A stretch of 34,360 bases of DNA from Bradyrhizobium neotropicale (lineage in GTDB: Bacteria; Pseudomonadota; Alphaproteobacteria; Rhizobiales; Xanthobacteraceae), in contig NZ_LSEF01000100.1 in assembly GCF_001641695.1 (NCBI RefSeq), positions 129,071 through 163,430 on the forward strand. Direction: 5' to 3'. The notes beneath the pieces are model-generated. The model saw only the letters and a list, made by a program, of their open reading frames with translations. It did no database searches and had not been told where the DNA came from. A program made the translations under genes and the position numbers. Positions 23,726-33,873 of this stretch are shown here, in pieces (position 1 is the first letter of the stretch; each line of letters starts with the position of its first letter).

Positions 23726-23758
23726 AGCCGGTCGTAAGCCCGAAATGACCGGCTTTTT
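23726..23758 (+). terminator. Terminator-like hairpin upstream of pheST
   Basis: AGCCGGTC (23726-23733) pairs perfectly with GACCGGCT (23747-23754) around a 13-nt loop and runs into TTTTT (23754-23758). It lies 64 bp before the pheS start. It could terminate rightward read-through from rplT, or act in a pheST leader. A TTGACG (23761-23766) follows directly and could be the -35 of a pheST promoter, though no good -10 is seen. Confidence 0.75.
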
Positions 23759-23821
23759 GCTTGACGTTACGGCCTTCGGGCGGCGACAACCCAGCCGAAT
23801 TTTGGCAGCAGGGATTTGACT

Positions 23822-24904
23822 GTGTCTGACCTCGCAACGCTCGAAACATCCATCCTCGACCAGATCGCCGCCTCCGGCGACGAAGCCGCCCTCGAGGCGG
23901 TGCGCGTCGCTGCCCTCGGCAAGAAGGGCTCGATCTCCGCGCTGCTCGCCACGCTCGGCAAGATGTCGCCCGACGAGCGCAAGACGCAGGGCGCCGCGAT
24001 CAACCAGGCCAAGGACAAGGTCACGCAGGCGCTCGCCACGCGGCGTGATGTCCTGAAGTCGGCGGCGCTCGATGCGCGGCTCACTTCCGAGACCATCGAC
24101 GTCACCCTTCCCTTGCGCGATGCACCGGCCGAGGCCGGCCGCATCCATCCGCTCAGCCAGGTCTGGGACGAGCTGACGACGATCTTCGCCGACATGGGGT
24201 TCTCGGTCGCCGAAGGTCCGGACATCGAGACCGACGACTACAACTTCACCAAGCTGAACTTCCCGGAAGGCCATCCCGCGCGCGAGATGCACGACACCTT
24301 CTTCTTCCATCCGAAGGAGGACGGCTCGCGCATGCTGCTGCGGACCCACACCTCGCCGGTGCAGGTGCGTACCATGCTGAGCCAGAAGCCGCCGATCCGC
24401 GTGATCTGCCCGGGCCGCACCTACCGCATCGATTCTGACGCGACCCACACGCCGCAATTCCACCAGGTCGAAGGCCTCGTCATCGACAAGAGCTCGCATC
24501 TCGGCCACCTCAAATGGATCCTGCACGAGTTCTGCAAGGCGTTCTTCGAGGTCGACCACATCAACATGCGCTTCCGTCCCTCGTTCTTCCCGTTCACGGA
24601 GCCGTCGCTGGAAGTCGACATCCAGTGCCGCCGCGACAAGGGCGAGATCCGCTTCGGCGAGGGCGAGGATTGGCTCGAGATCCTCGGCTGCGGCATGGTG
24701 CATCCGAACGTGCTGCGCGCCTGCGGCATCGATCCCGACGAGTACCAGGGCTTTGCCTGGGGCATGGGCATCGACCGCATCGCCATGCTGAAATACGGCA
24801 TGAGCGACCTGCGCCAGCTGTTCGACAGCGATGTCCGCTGGCTGTCCCATTACGGCTTCAAGCCGCTCGAAGTGCCAACGCTCGCGGGAGGGCTGAGCTC
24901 GTGA
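23822..24904 (+). CDS. pheS: Phenylalanine-tRNA ligase alpha subunit
   Basis: Catalytic subunit of the alpha2-beta2 synthetase that charges tRNA-Phe. An N-terminal coiled-coil (about 1-90, SDLATLETSILDQIAASGDE onward) contacts tRNA; the class II core has the THTSPVQVRTM region, motif 2 near FRPSFFPFTEPS, and motif 3 GFAWGMGIDRIAMLKYGM. I chose GTG 23822 (360 residues) because AGGG lies 8 nt before it; the TTG at 23816 is too close to that SD. Its stop overlaps the pheT start as GTGA, so the subunits are coupled and made in equal amounts. Confidence 0.97.
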   Translation: MSDLATLETSILDQIAASGDEAALEAVRVAALGKKGSISALLATLGKMSPDERKTQGAAINQAKDKVTQALATRRDVLKSAALDARLTSETIDVTLPLRDAPAEAGRIHPLSQVWDELTTIFADMGFSVAEGPDIETDDYNFTKLNFPEGHPAREMHDTFFFHPKEDGSRMLLRTHTSPVQVRTMLSQKPPIRVICPGRTYRIDSDATHTPQFHQVEGLVIDKSSHLGHLKWILHEFCKAFFEVDHINMRFRPSFFPFTEPSLEVDIQCRRDKGEIRFGEGEDWLEILGCGMVHPNVLRACGIDPDEYQGFAWGMGIDRIAMLKYGMSDLRQLFDSDVRWLSHYGFKPLEVPTLAGGLSS

Positions 24905-27309
24905 AATTCACCCTCTCCTGGCTGAAGGATCATCTCGAGACCGACGAGCCGCTGGACAAGTTGGCCGACAAGCTCACCATGATCGGGCTCGAGGTCGAGA
25001 ACATCGAGGATAAGGTCAAGGCGCTGAAACCCTTCACCATCGCGAAGGTGATCTCCGCCGAGCAGCATCCGAACGCTGACCGCCTGCGCGTCTGCATGGT
25101 CGATACCGGAGGCGGCGCTGCGCCCGTGCAGGTCGTGTGCGGCGCACCGAATGCGCGCACCGGGCTCGTCAGCGTGTTCTCGCCGCCCGGCACCTACATT
25201 CCCGGCAAGGACATCACGCTCGGCGTCGGCACCATCCGCGGCGTCGAGAGCCGCGGCATGCTGTGCTCGGCGGCCGAGCTGCAGATCTCGAACGACCATG
25301 ACGGCATCATGGAATTGCCGGCCGATGCTCCGATCGGCGCCGGATACGCCGAATGGGCCGGCCTCGGCGATCCCGTGATCGAGATCAACCTGACGCCGAA
25401 CCGCCAGGACTGCACCGGCGTGCACGGCATCGCGCGCGACCTCGCCGCCGCCGACATGGGCAAGTTCAAGGACCCGACCATCAAGGCCGTGAAGGGCGAA
25501 TTCCCCTGTCCGGTGAAGGTCACGGTCGAGGACGCCACGCTGTGCCCTGGCTTCGCGCTCCGCCTCGTGCGCGGCGTGAAGAACGTGCAATCGCCGGAAT
25601 GGCTGCAGAAGCGGCTGACCGCGATCGGGCTTCGTCCGATCAACGCGCTGGTCGACATCACCAACTTCATGACCTTCGACCGCGCCCGACCGCTGCATGT
25701 GTTCGACGCCAAAAAGGTCAGGGGCAATCTCGTCGTGCGCCGCGCCCGCGAGGGCGAGACGCTGCTCGCGCTCGACGGCCGCACCTACAATCTCGATCCC
25801 GCCATCTGCGTCATTGCGGACGACCACGCTGTCGAATCGCTTGCGGGCATCATGGGCGGCGAAGCGTCGGGCTGCGACGAGAACACCACCGACGTGCTGA
25901 TCGAATCGGCGCTGTGGAACGAGATCAACATCGCCCAGACCGGCCGCAAGCTCGGCATCAATTCGGACGCGCGCTACCGGTTCGAGCGCGGCGTCGATCC
26001 GGCCTTCATGGTGCCGGGGCTGGAGCTCGCCACGAAGCTCGTGATGGAGATGTGCGGCGGCGCGCCGTCGGAGACGGTCGTGGTCGGCAAGGCTTTTGGC
26101 GACGACCGCGTGATCGAATTCCCGACCACCGAGGTGAAGCGGCTGTCCGGCATCGAGGTGCCGCAGGTCGAGATGAAGCGCATCCTCAACCATCTCGGCT
26201 TTATGATGGCCGGCGCGGGCCCGGTGGTGAAGGTCGCGGTTCCGTCCTGGCGCTCTGACGTGCACGGCAAGGCCGACATCGTCGAGGAGATCGTCCGCAT
26301 CTTCGGCGTCGACAAGGTGCCGGAAACGCCGTTCGATCGCGGCGAGGACGCGCGCAAACCCGTGCTGACCCCGCTGCAGCTCCGCACGCGACGCGCCAGG
26401 CGCGCGCTCGCTGGCCGCGGCATGGTCGAAGCCGTGACCTGGTCGTTCATCACCAAGCCGGCGGCCGAGCTGTTCGGCGGCGGCCAGCGCGAGCTCGAGG
26501 TCGCCAACCCGATCGCGGCCGACCTCTCCGACATGCGGCCGAGCCTGTTGGCGGGCCTGATCGCGGCAGCACAGGCCAATGCCGATCGCGGCTTTGGCGA
26601 TGTCGCGCTGTTCGAGGTCGGCCAGGTCTTCAAGGGCGATCGTCCGCAGGACCAGTTCATGGCGGCGAGCGGCGTTCGCCGCGGCTTTGCCTCATCGGAA
26701 GGCCTTGGCCGGGATTGGTCGGGCTCGGCGCAGGCTGACGTGTTCGACGCCAAGGCCGATGCGCTGGCGGTGCTGGCGGCGGCCGGCGCGCCGATGCAGG
26801 CGCTGCAGATCGTGCCCGGCGGTGCGGCGTGGCTGCACCCCGGACGCTCCGGCACGATCCAGATGGGTCCGCAGAACGTGCTCGGCTATTTCGGCGAGAT
26901 GCACCCGCGCGCGCTCGAAGCGCTCGGCGCCGACGGCCCGGTGATGGCGTTCGAGGTCATCCTCGACCGGATCCCCGAGGCGAAGAAGAAGCCGACCCGC
27001 GCCAAGCCCGCGATCGAGCTGTCGGCATTCCAGCCGGTCTCGCGCGATTTCGCCTTCATCGTCGATCGCGGCATCAAGGCCGGCGACATCGTGCGCACCG
27101 CGCAGGGCGTCGACAAGAAGCTGATCACCGGCGTCAACGTGTTCGACGTCTATGAAGGCAAGGGCATCGAGGACGGCAAGAAGTCGATCGCGATCGCGGT
27201 GACGATCCAGCCCCGCGAGAAGACCCTGACCGACCAGGAGATCGAGGCCGTCGCCGCGAAGATCGTGGCGGAAGTGACGAAGAAGACCGGCGGCACGCTT
27301 CGGGGATGA
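24901..27309 (+). CDS. pheT: Phenylalanine-tRNA ligase beta subunit
   Basis: Non-catalytic, editing and tRNA-binding partner of PheS, 802 residues, the usual length. Domains in order: N-terminal KFTLSWLKDHLET, a tRNA-binding/EMAP-like OB fold (about 40-150, with NADRLRVCMVDTG and VVCGAPNAR), B3/B4 editing domain (RPINALVDITNFM and the LLALDGRTYNL stretch), B5 (RRLSG-like KRLSGIEVP...ILNHLGF and VPSWRSDV), the class II-like core (RRALAGRGMVEAVTWSF, DLSDMRPSLLAGL) and a C-terminal FDX-ACB anticodon-binding domain (SRDFAFIVDRG). GTG start overlapping pheS. The stop lies inside a short tandem duplication shared with the next gene. Confidence 0.97.
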   Translation: MKFTLSWLKDHLETDEPLDKLADKLTMIGLEVENIEDKVKALKPFTIAKVISAEQHPNADRLRVCMVDTGGGAAPVQVVCGAPNARTGLVSVFSPPGTYIPGKDITLGVGTIRGVESRGMLCSAAELQISNDHDGIMELPADAPIGAGYAEWAGLGDPVIEINLTPNRQDCTGVHGIARDLAAADMGKFKDPTIKAVKGEFPCPVKVTVEDATLCPGFALRLVRGVKNVQSPEWLQKRLTAIGLRPINALVDITNFMTFDRARPLHVFDAKKVRGNLVVRRAREGETLLALDGRTYNLDPAICVIADDHAVESLAGIMGGEASGCDENTTDVLIESALWNEINIAQTGRKLGINSDARYRFERGVDPAFMVPGLELATKLVMEMCGGAPSETVVVGKAFGDDRVIEFPTTEVKRLSGIEVPQVEMKRILNHLGFMMAGAGPVVKVAVPSWRSDVHGKADIVEEIVRIFGVDKVPETPFDRGEDARKPVLTPLQLRTRRARRALAGRGMVEAVTWSFITKPAAELFGGGQRELEVANPIAADLSDMRPSLLAGLIAAAQANADRGFGDVALFEVGQVFKGDRPQDQFMAASGVRRGFASSEGLGRDWSGSAQADVFDAKADALAVLAAAGAPMQALQIVPGGAAWLHPGRSGTIQMGPQNVLGYFGEMHPRALEALGADGPVMAFEVILDRIPEAKKKPTRAKPAIELSAFQPVSRDFAFIVDRGIKAGDIVRTAQGVDKKLITGVNVFDVYEGKGIEDGKKSIAIAVTIQPREKTLTDQEIEAVAAKIVAEVTKKTGGTLRG

Positions 27310-27328
27310 GTCTTTAGGGATGAGTCTT
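27303..27328 (+). repeat. 14-bp-spaced direct duplication at the pheT/TauE junction
   Basis: GGGATGAGTCTT occurs at 27303-27314 and again at 27317-27328. The first copy holds the pheT stop and an ATG followed at once by AGT CTT TAG (Met-Ser-Leu-stop); the second holds the start of the TauE/SafE gene, which begins with the same Met-Ser-Leu. Confidence 0.85.
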
Positions 27329-28090
27329 GGAGACTTCCTCCCTGGCGACGTCGGCCTCCCCAATGCGATGGCGCTTTGCGCCATCGCATTCGTTTCGGGC
27401 ACCGCGCGCGGCTTCTCCGGCTTCGGCTCGGCGCTGATCTTCATGCCGCTGGCCAGCAGCGTCGCGCCGCCGCGGCTGGTGGCAGCGCTGCTGCTCGTCA
27501 TCGATTTCGTCGCGGCGGCGCCGCTGCTGCCCGATGCGTGGAAGAAAGCCGACCGCAGGGCGACGGCGGTGATCGTGCTCGGCGCGCTGATCGGCGTGCC
27601 CGTCGGCACCTATTTCCTCAGCGTGCTCGATCCCGTCACCACCCGCTGGATCATCTCCTGCTTTGTTGCCGCGCTGCTGCTTCTCCTGCTCTCCGGCTGG
27701 CGCTATCGCGGCAAGGACCACGCCTGGCTGTCGGTCGGCATCGGCAGCCTGTCGGGCTTCTGCAGCGGGCTGGCGCAGACCGGTGGTCCGCCGATCGTCG
27801 GCTACTGGCTCGGCCGCCCCATCGCCCCGATCGTGGCGCGCGCCAATATCGTGCTGTTCTTCGGCGCGTCGGATTTCTTCTCGATGGTGAGCTACGCGAC
27901 GACCGGGCTGATCAGCCGCGAATCGCTGGCGCTCTCGCTCATCGTCGGCCCGGTCTACGCCCTCGGCGTCGCCTTCGGCGCCTCGCTGTTCGGCCGCGCC
28001 AGCGAACGGGTGTTTCGCAGCATCTGCTACGTGCTGATTGCGATGGCGGTGGTTGTTGGACTGCCGGTGCTGGATAACGTGCTGCGCTGA
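27320..28090 (+). CDS. TSUP family permease (TauE/SafE)
   Basis: Inner-membrane transporter of 256 residues with about seven to eight hydrophobic spans. Members of this family export sulfite, sulfoacetate or other organic anions. Family marks are GTARGFSGFGSALIFMPLAS in the first repeat and GSLSGFCSGLAQTGGPPIVGY in the second, the duplicated G-F-x-x-G/G-x-GGP pattern of TSUP. Starts at ATG 27320, 10 bp after the pheT stop; the SD is poor, so translation probably depends on coupling to pheT. No sulfur genes are nearby, so the substrate is open. It is convergent with the amine oxidase gene, 22 bp apart. Confidence 0.9.
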   Translation: MSLGDFLPGDVGLPNAMALCAIAFVSGTARGFSGFGSALIFMPLASSVAPPRLVAALLLVIDFVAAAPLLPDAWKKADRRATAVIVLGALIGVPVGTYFLSVLDPVTTRWIISCFVAALLLLLLSGWRYRGKDHAWLSVGIGSLSGFCSGLAQTGGPPIVGYWLGRPIAPIVARANIVLFFGASDFFSMVSYATTGLISRESLALSLIVGPVYALGVAFGASLFGRASERVFRSICYVLIAMAVVVGLPVLDNVLR

Positions 28091-28112
28091 AACATCCTCA
28101 GTCGTCCGACGG

Positions 28113-29495
28113 CTAACGTTTTTGCCGCCGCTTGGTCGACTGCGTCGGCACCTCCGCGGGCTCGTCCCTGATCGCGCCGATCCGACGCAGGGCGGCATCG
28201 GCGGCGCGCTCGCCGCTCTCCCAGGCGCCGTCGACAGTGCCCCAGAGGGTCTCGTGGGTCGCTTCGCCCGCGAGGAACATGCAGCCGATCGGTTCAGCCA
28301 GTACCTTTCGCGAGATTTGGCCGCCGGGCGAGGCCGCCGACATCGCGCCCATCACGAAGGGCGAGGCATTCCAGCGCGTCGCGCTGGTCTTCTTGATGGC
28401 CGCGGCCGCTTCGCCGCCGAACAGCTTTGTGATCCATTCCCTCGCAAAGGCCGCCATCGCCTGCTCGCCCTGCTCGGAGAGATCGCGACCGAAGGAGCCG
28501 CCGACGTCGATCGAGCACAGCGAGGAGCCGCCCATGTTGGCAAACATGAGCGCCGTGCGCGTCGAATTGCTCTGCTCGATGAGGATGTCGTCGCGCGCGA
28601 GCCCGAGCGGATTGCTCGGAAGCTCCAGCATGATGTGATCGTAACTGCCGAGGCCGAGTTTTGACGCGGCATCGAGCGTCCGCTTGGGAATGTCGGGCGC
28701 AAACTTGATCGCGCCGGCGTTCAGGACATTGGTCGAGACCGTGATGATGGCGGCGCGCGCCACGATCTTGCCGGCCGGGGTCTCGACGCTGACGTCGCGG
28801 TTGCTCCACGCCATCCGGCTCGCCGGCGTCGACAGCGCCACCGGCACCTGCTCGCCGAGCTTGCTGATCAGCGTACCCAGGCCCTGGCGGCAGGCGATCG
28901 CGGCGTTACGATCCTGCGCGCGTGCCTTGTCGATGACCGAGAGCTCCTTGAGATCCTTGCCGGCGAAATTCGCTCCCAGCAGGAACTCGGCAGCACCCGC
29001 CCAGTCGCCGAGATCCTTTGGCAGCACGGCTGCGCAGGAGGTGTCCAGCCTGCCGCGTGAGGCCTCGTCGATGGCGCGGTTGGCGCGCACCAGCGCCGCC
29101 AGGAACTCCTCGGTTTCGCCGGCACGCGCGTTGCGGCGGCCGATGCGCATTTTCTGGCCGGCCGGCGCCGGCGACACGTCGAGACCGACGCTGCGCGCCA
29201 GCCGGATCATCGGGTTGGTCTCTGGATTGTGCATCCAGCGCGCGCCGCGATCGAACGGCACGTCGAAGGTCGCACTATCCGTGATACAGCGGCCGCCAAT
29301 CCGCGATGCCGCCTCGACGACGACAACCTTGCGACCCGTCGCCATGATACGGCGCGCCGCGGCGATGCCGGCAACCCCCGCACCGATCACGACGATGTCA
29401 GCGTCGCGCGGCAAAGGCGCGGCGGTGGCGCGCAGAACCGGCGTGGCGGCAAAGGCCGCCGACGCCGATAGGAAACTGCGGCGCGTGATTGTCAT
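28113..29495 (-). CDS. Tat-exported flavin monoamine oxidase family protein
   Basis: FAD-dependent oxidase related to monoamine and L-amino-acid oxidases; 460 residues. A twin-arginine signal is present: TITRRSFLSASAAFAATPVL, with likely cleavage after ATAA near residue 26, so folding with FAD precedes export to the periplasm. The Rossmann FAD motif is IVVIGAGVAGIAAARRI (34-50), followed by VVVVEAASRIGGRC; GARWMHNPE is the second flavin contact, and the C-terminal MFLAGEATHETLWGTVDGAWESGERAA closes the site. The frame is open to 29585 but homology and the RR motif begin at ATG 29495, with GGAAA upstream. The substrate is unknown. A 192-bp gap separates it from the divergent YiiX-like gene. 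Confidence 0.88.
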   Translation of the reverse strand: MTITRRSFLSASAAFAATPVLRATAAPLPRDADIVVIGAGVAGIAAARRIMATGRKVVVVEAASRIGGRCITDSATFDVPFDRGARWMHNPETNPMIRLARSVGLDVSPAPAGQKMRIGRRNARAGETEEFLAALVRANRAIDEASRGRLDTSCAAVLPKDLGDWAGAAEFLLGANFAGKDLKELSVIDKARAQDRNAAIACRQGLGTLISKLGEQVPVALSTPASRMAWSNRDVSVETPAGKIVARAAIITVSTNVLNAGAIKFAPDIPKRTLDAASKLGLGSYDHIMLELPSNPLGLARDDILIEQSNSTRTALMFANMGGSSLCSIDVGGSFGRDLSEQGEQAMAAFAREWITKLFGGEAAAAIKKTSATRWNASPFVMGAMSAASPGGQISRKVLAEPIGCMFLAGEATHETLWGTVDGAWESGERAADAALRRIGAIRDEPAEVPTQSTKRRQKR

Positions 29496-29687
29496 GTCAT
29501 GGTTTCCGGGGGCTTGCGGAGAACGGGAACAGCTAGCGAACCTTGCCGCATCTGGTGTTGCGCGGCAACCATCATGGTGAATCAATCGTAGTTGACCGCT
29601 TGGAACGATGAACCGAATTGCAACACGTTTCGACCATGATAGAGAAGGGAAAAAGACGGCCGGAAAAGGCCGTGGGGGGAGTTCACG

Positions 29688-30680
29688 ATGGGGACGGTCC
29701 TAGACTCAGTCGGCAAGTTGATAGCCGCGTACCTCTCCAAGGAGGTGCCTGGCTACGAGCCGTTCACGCCGAGCGACCCGGAGCATCTGCGCGGTGTCAT
29801 CGAGCCCGGCGACGTGCTGCTTGTCGAGGGCAACAACCGCATCTCCGGCATCATCAAATATCTCACGCAATCGACCTGGTCGCATGCCGCGCTTTACGTC
29901 GGCCCGGTCGAGGGCGCGGTGGAGCCCAACGGCGAACCGCATGTGCTGATCGAGGCCAATATCGGTGAAGGCGTCACCTCCGCGCCGCTGTCGAAATATT
30001 TCCCCTACCACACGCGGGTCTGCCGCCCGGTCGGGCTGTCCCATGAGGACCGAACCACGGTCTGCCGTTACGCGATCAACCGCATCGGCTTCGGCTACGA
30101 CACCAAGAACATCGTCGACCTCATGCGCTTCCTGTTTCCGTTGCCGGTGCCGCAGCGCTGGCGGCGGCGCATGATCGCGATCGGCTCGGGCGATCCGACC
30201 AAGATCATCTGCTCGGCGCTGATCGCGCAGGCCTTCGACGCGGTGCGCTATCCGATCCTGCCGAAGATCACCAAGGCCGGCAGCCGCGCCGCCCGCCGTG
30301 AGATCCTGCACATCCGCGACTCCTCGCTCTACATGCCCCGCGACTTCGACATCTCGCCCTATTTCGAAGTCGTCAAACCCACCATCGTGCACGGTTTCGA
30401 CTACACATCCCTGCACTGGGCCGATAAGCAAAAGCCGCTCGAGGAGGTGGCGGGCACGTTCAGTGTGTTTCCAGAAACGATCAGTGCGCCGCCGCTCGTT
30501 CCTCAGGCGATTGACGAAGAAGCGCCGGCTGAAATTGCGGCTGAAGAAGTGACGGCGGGCGAAGCGCCTGCCCTCGCTGCGAAGATGATCGATCGCGTCA
30601 CGGCGTCGGAGCATGTTTCGCTGCTGAAGAAGATTGCGATGTACCGCCCGCGGCGGCGTAGGCGGGCGCGAGCGGCATAG
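29688..30680 (+). CDS. YiiX/LRAT-like permuted papain-fold (NlpC/P60 superfamily) protein
   Basis: Predicted cysteine hydrolase or acyltransferase of the circularly permuted NlpC/P60 group, in which His comes before Cys. His66 is in TQSTWSHAALYVG, a candidate Glu89 in HVLIEANIGEGV, and Cys175 in KIICSALIAQAF; GDVLLVEGNN before them matches the usual first strand. The 330 residues are longer than simple YiiX (about 200). Residues about 250-330 add a tail rich in Ala/Glu and then a basic cluster RPRRRRRARAA at the C-terminus. No signal peptide is evident, so it is probably cytoplasmic or membrane-attached. The ATG follows a strong GGGGGGAG SD. Family members act on peptides or lipids; the substrate here is unknown. 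Confidence 0.8.
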   Translation: MGTVLDSVGKLIAAYLSKEVPGYEPFTPSDPEHLRGVIEPGDVLLVEGNNRISGIIKYLTQSTWSHAALYVGPVEGAVEPNGEPHVLIEANIGEGVTSAPLSKYFPYHTRVCRPVGLSHEDRTTVCRYAINRIGFGYDTKNIVDLMRFLFPLPVPQRWRRRMIAIGSGDPTKIICSALIAQAFDAVRYPILPKITKAGSRAARREILHIRDSSLYMPRDFDISPYFEVVKPTIVHGFDYTSLHWADKQKPLEEVAGTFSVFPETISAPPLVPQAIDEEAPAEIAAEEVTAGEAPALAAKMIDRVTASEHVSLLKKIAMYRPRRRRRARAA

Positions 30681-30696
30681 AGCCCAACACTCCCAC

Positions 30697-30940
30697 CGTC
30701 GTCCGGGCGAAGGCCGGGACCCATACCGCGGAGTCTATCCATCGCTTGCGGTCTTCGTACCGGCGTAAGGGCTAACTTCTAATCTTCGCCAAACCACTCC
30801 CTGTGGTTATGGGTCCCGGCCTCTGCTGGGACGACGTGGGAGAGGTCGTGCCGCCAAACAGTCCTCATTGCGAGCGCAGCGAAGCAATCCAGAATCTTTC
30901 CGCGGCGGGACTCTGGATTGCTTCGCTGCGCTCGCAATGA
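30697..30940. repeat. Two nested/tandem inverted repeats between convergent genes
   Basis: First pair: 30697-30725 (CGTCGTCCGGGCGAAGGCCG and GGACCCATA) is inverted at 30808-30836 (TATGGGTCCCGGCC ... GGGACGACG). Second pair: perfect 29-bp arms at 30865-30893 (TCATTGCGAGCGCAGCGAAG...) and 30912-30940 with an 18-nt loop. No gene is seen in 30681-30955. The second hairpin is a very stable fold just before the csoR stop and could end or protect both mRNAs. Confidence 0.85.
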
Positions 30941-30955
30941 CGTAGGAATGCGAAG

Positions 30956-31231
30956 CTACCGCTCCGCCCGTCCGATCACTGCCATCAGCTCCGCGATCTT
31001 CTCGCGCTGATCGGCCTTGTCGCCGCTTGCAATCGCGTGCTCGACGCAATGGGCGACGTGATCCTTCAATATCTCTTCCTCGACCCGGCGCAGCGCCGCG
31101 CGCACCGCGGATATCTGCGTGACGATGTCGATGCAGTAGCGGTCCTCCTCGACCATCTTCGACAGGCCGCGAACCTGGCCCTCGATCCGGCCGAGACGTT
31201 TTCCGACAGATGCCTTGATGTCCTTGCGCAT
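30956..31231 (-). CDS. csoR: CsoR-type copper-sensing repressor
   Basis: Cytoplasmic metalloregulator of the CsoR/RcnR/FrmR family (DUF156), an all-helical 91-residue protein that leaves DNA when it binds Cu+. The ligand set is Cys33 (RYCIDIVTQ), His58 and Cys62 (DHVAHCVEH), with the 25- and 4-residue spacing of the CsoR C-H-C site. The start KASVGKRLGRIEGQVRGL is the family mark. It is transcribed divergently from the copper ATPase gene, with 50 bp between starts and an operator-like palindrome in the gap, so it most likely represses both itself and the ATPase. A FrmR-like formaldehyde sensor is less likely because of the C-H-C set and the neighbour. Confidence 0.92.
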   Translation of the reverse strand: MRKDIKASVGKRLGRIEGQVRGLSKMVEEDRYCIDIVTQISAVRAALRRVEEEILKDHVAHCVEHAIASGDKADQREKIAELMAVIGRAER

Positions 31232-31239
31232 GAAGTCTA

Positions 31240-31258
31240 TATACCCCTACCGGGTATA
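31240..31258. promoter_or_regulatory. CsoR operator-like palindrome
   Basis: TATACCC (31240-31246) and GGGTATA (31252-31258) are exact inverted 7-mers around CTACC. This agrees with the known CsoR/RcnR-family operator style (ATACCC...GGGTAT with a G/C-rich centre). It sits 9 bp before the csoR start and 24 bp before the ATPase start, so a bound repressor would cover both promoters. Confidence 0.85.
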
Positions 31259-31281
31259 GGTTGCAAGGCCGGAGCACGGAA

Positions 31282-33816
<2,535 letters not shown>

Positions 33817-33873
33817 GAGGCGCGGAATCCGTGTAGAACGGCATCGAGCGGCGCCACGCGAGGGAGCAGTCTG

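Noticed and set aside
23671..23821. T-box or Phe leader peptide in front of pheST
   Set aside because: No T-box motifs are seen, and the only short ORF has no Phe codons.
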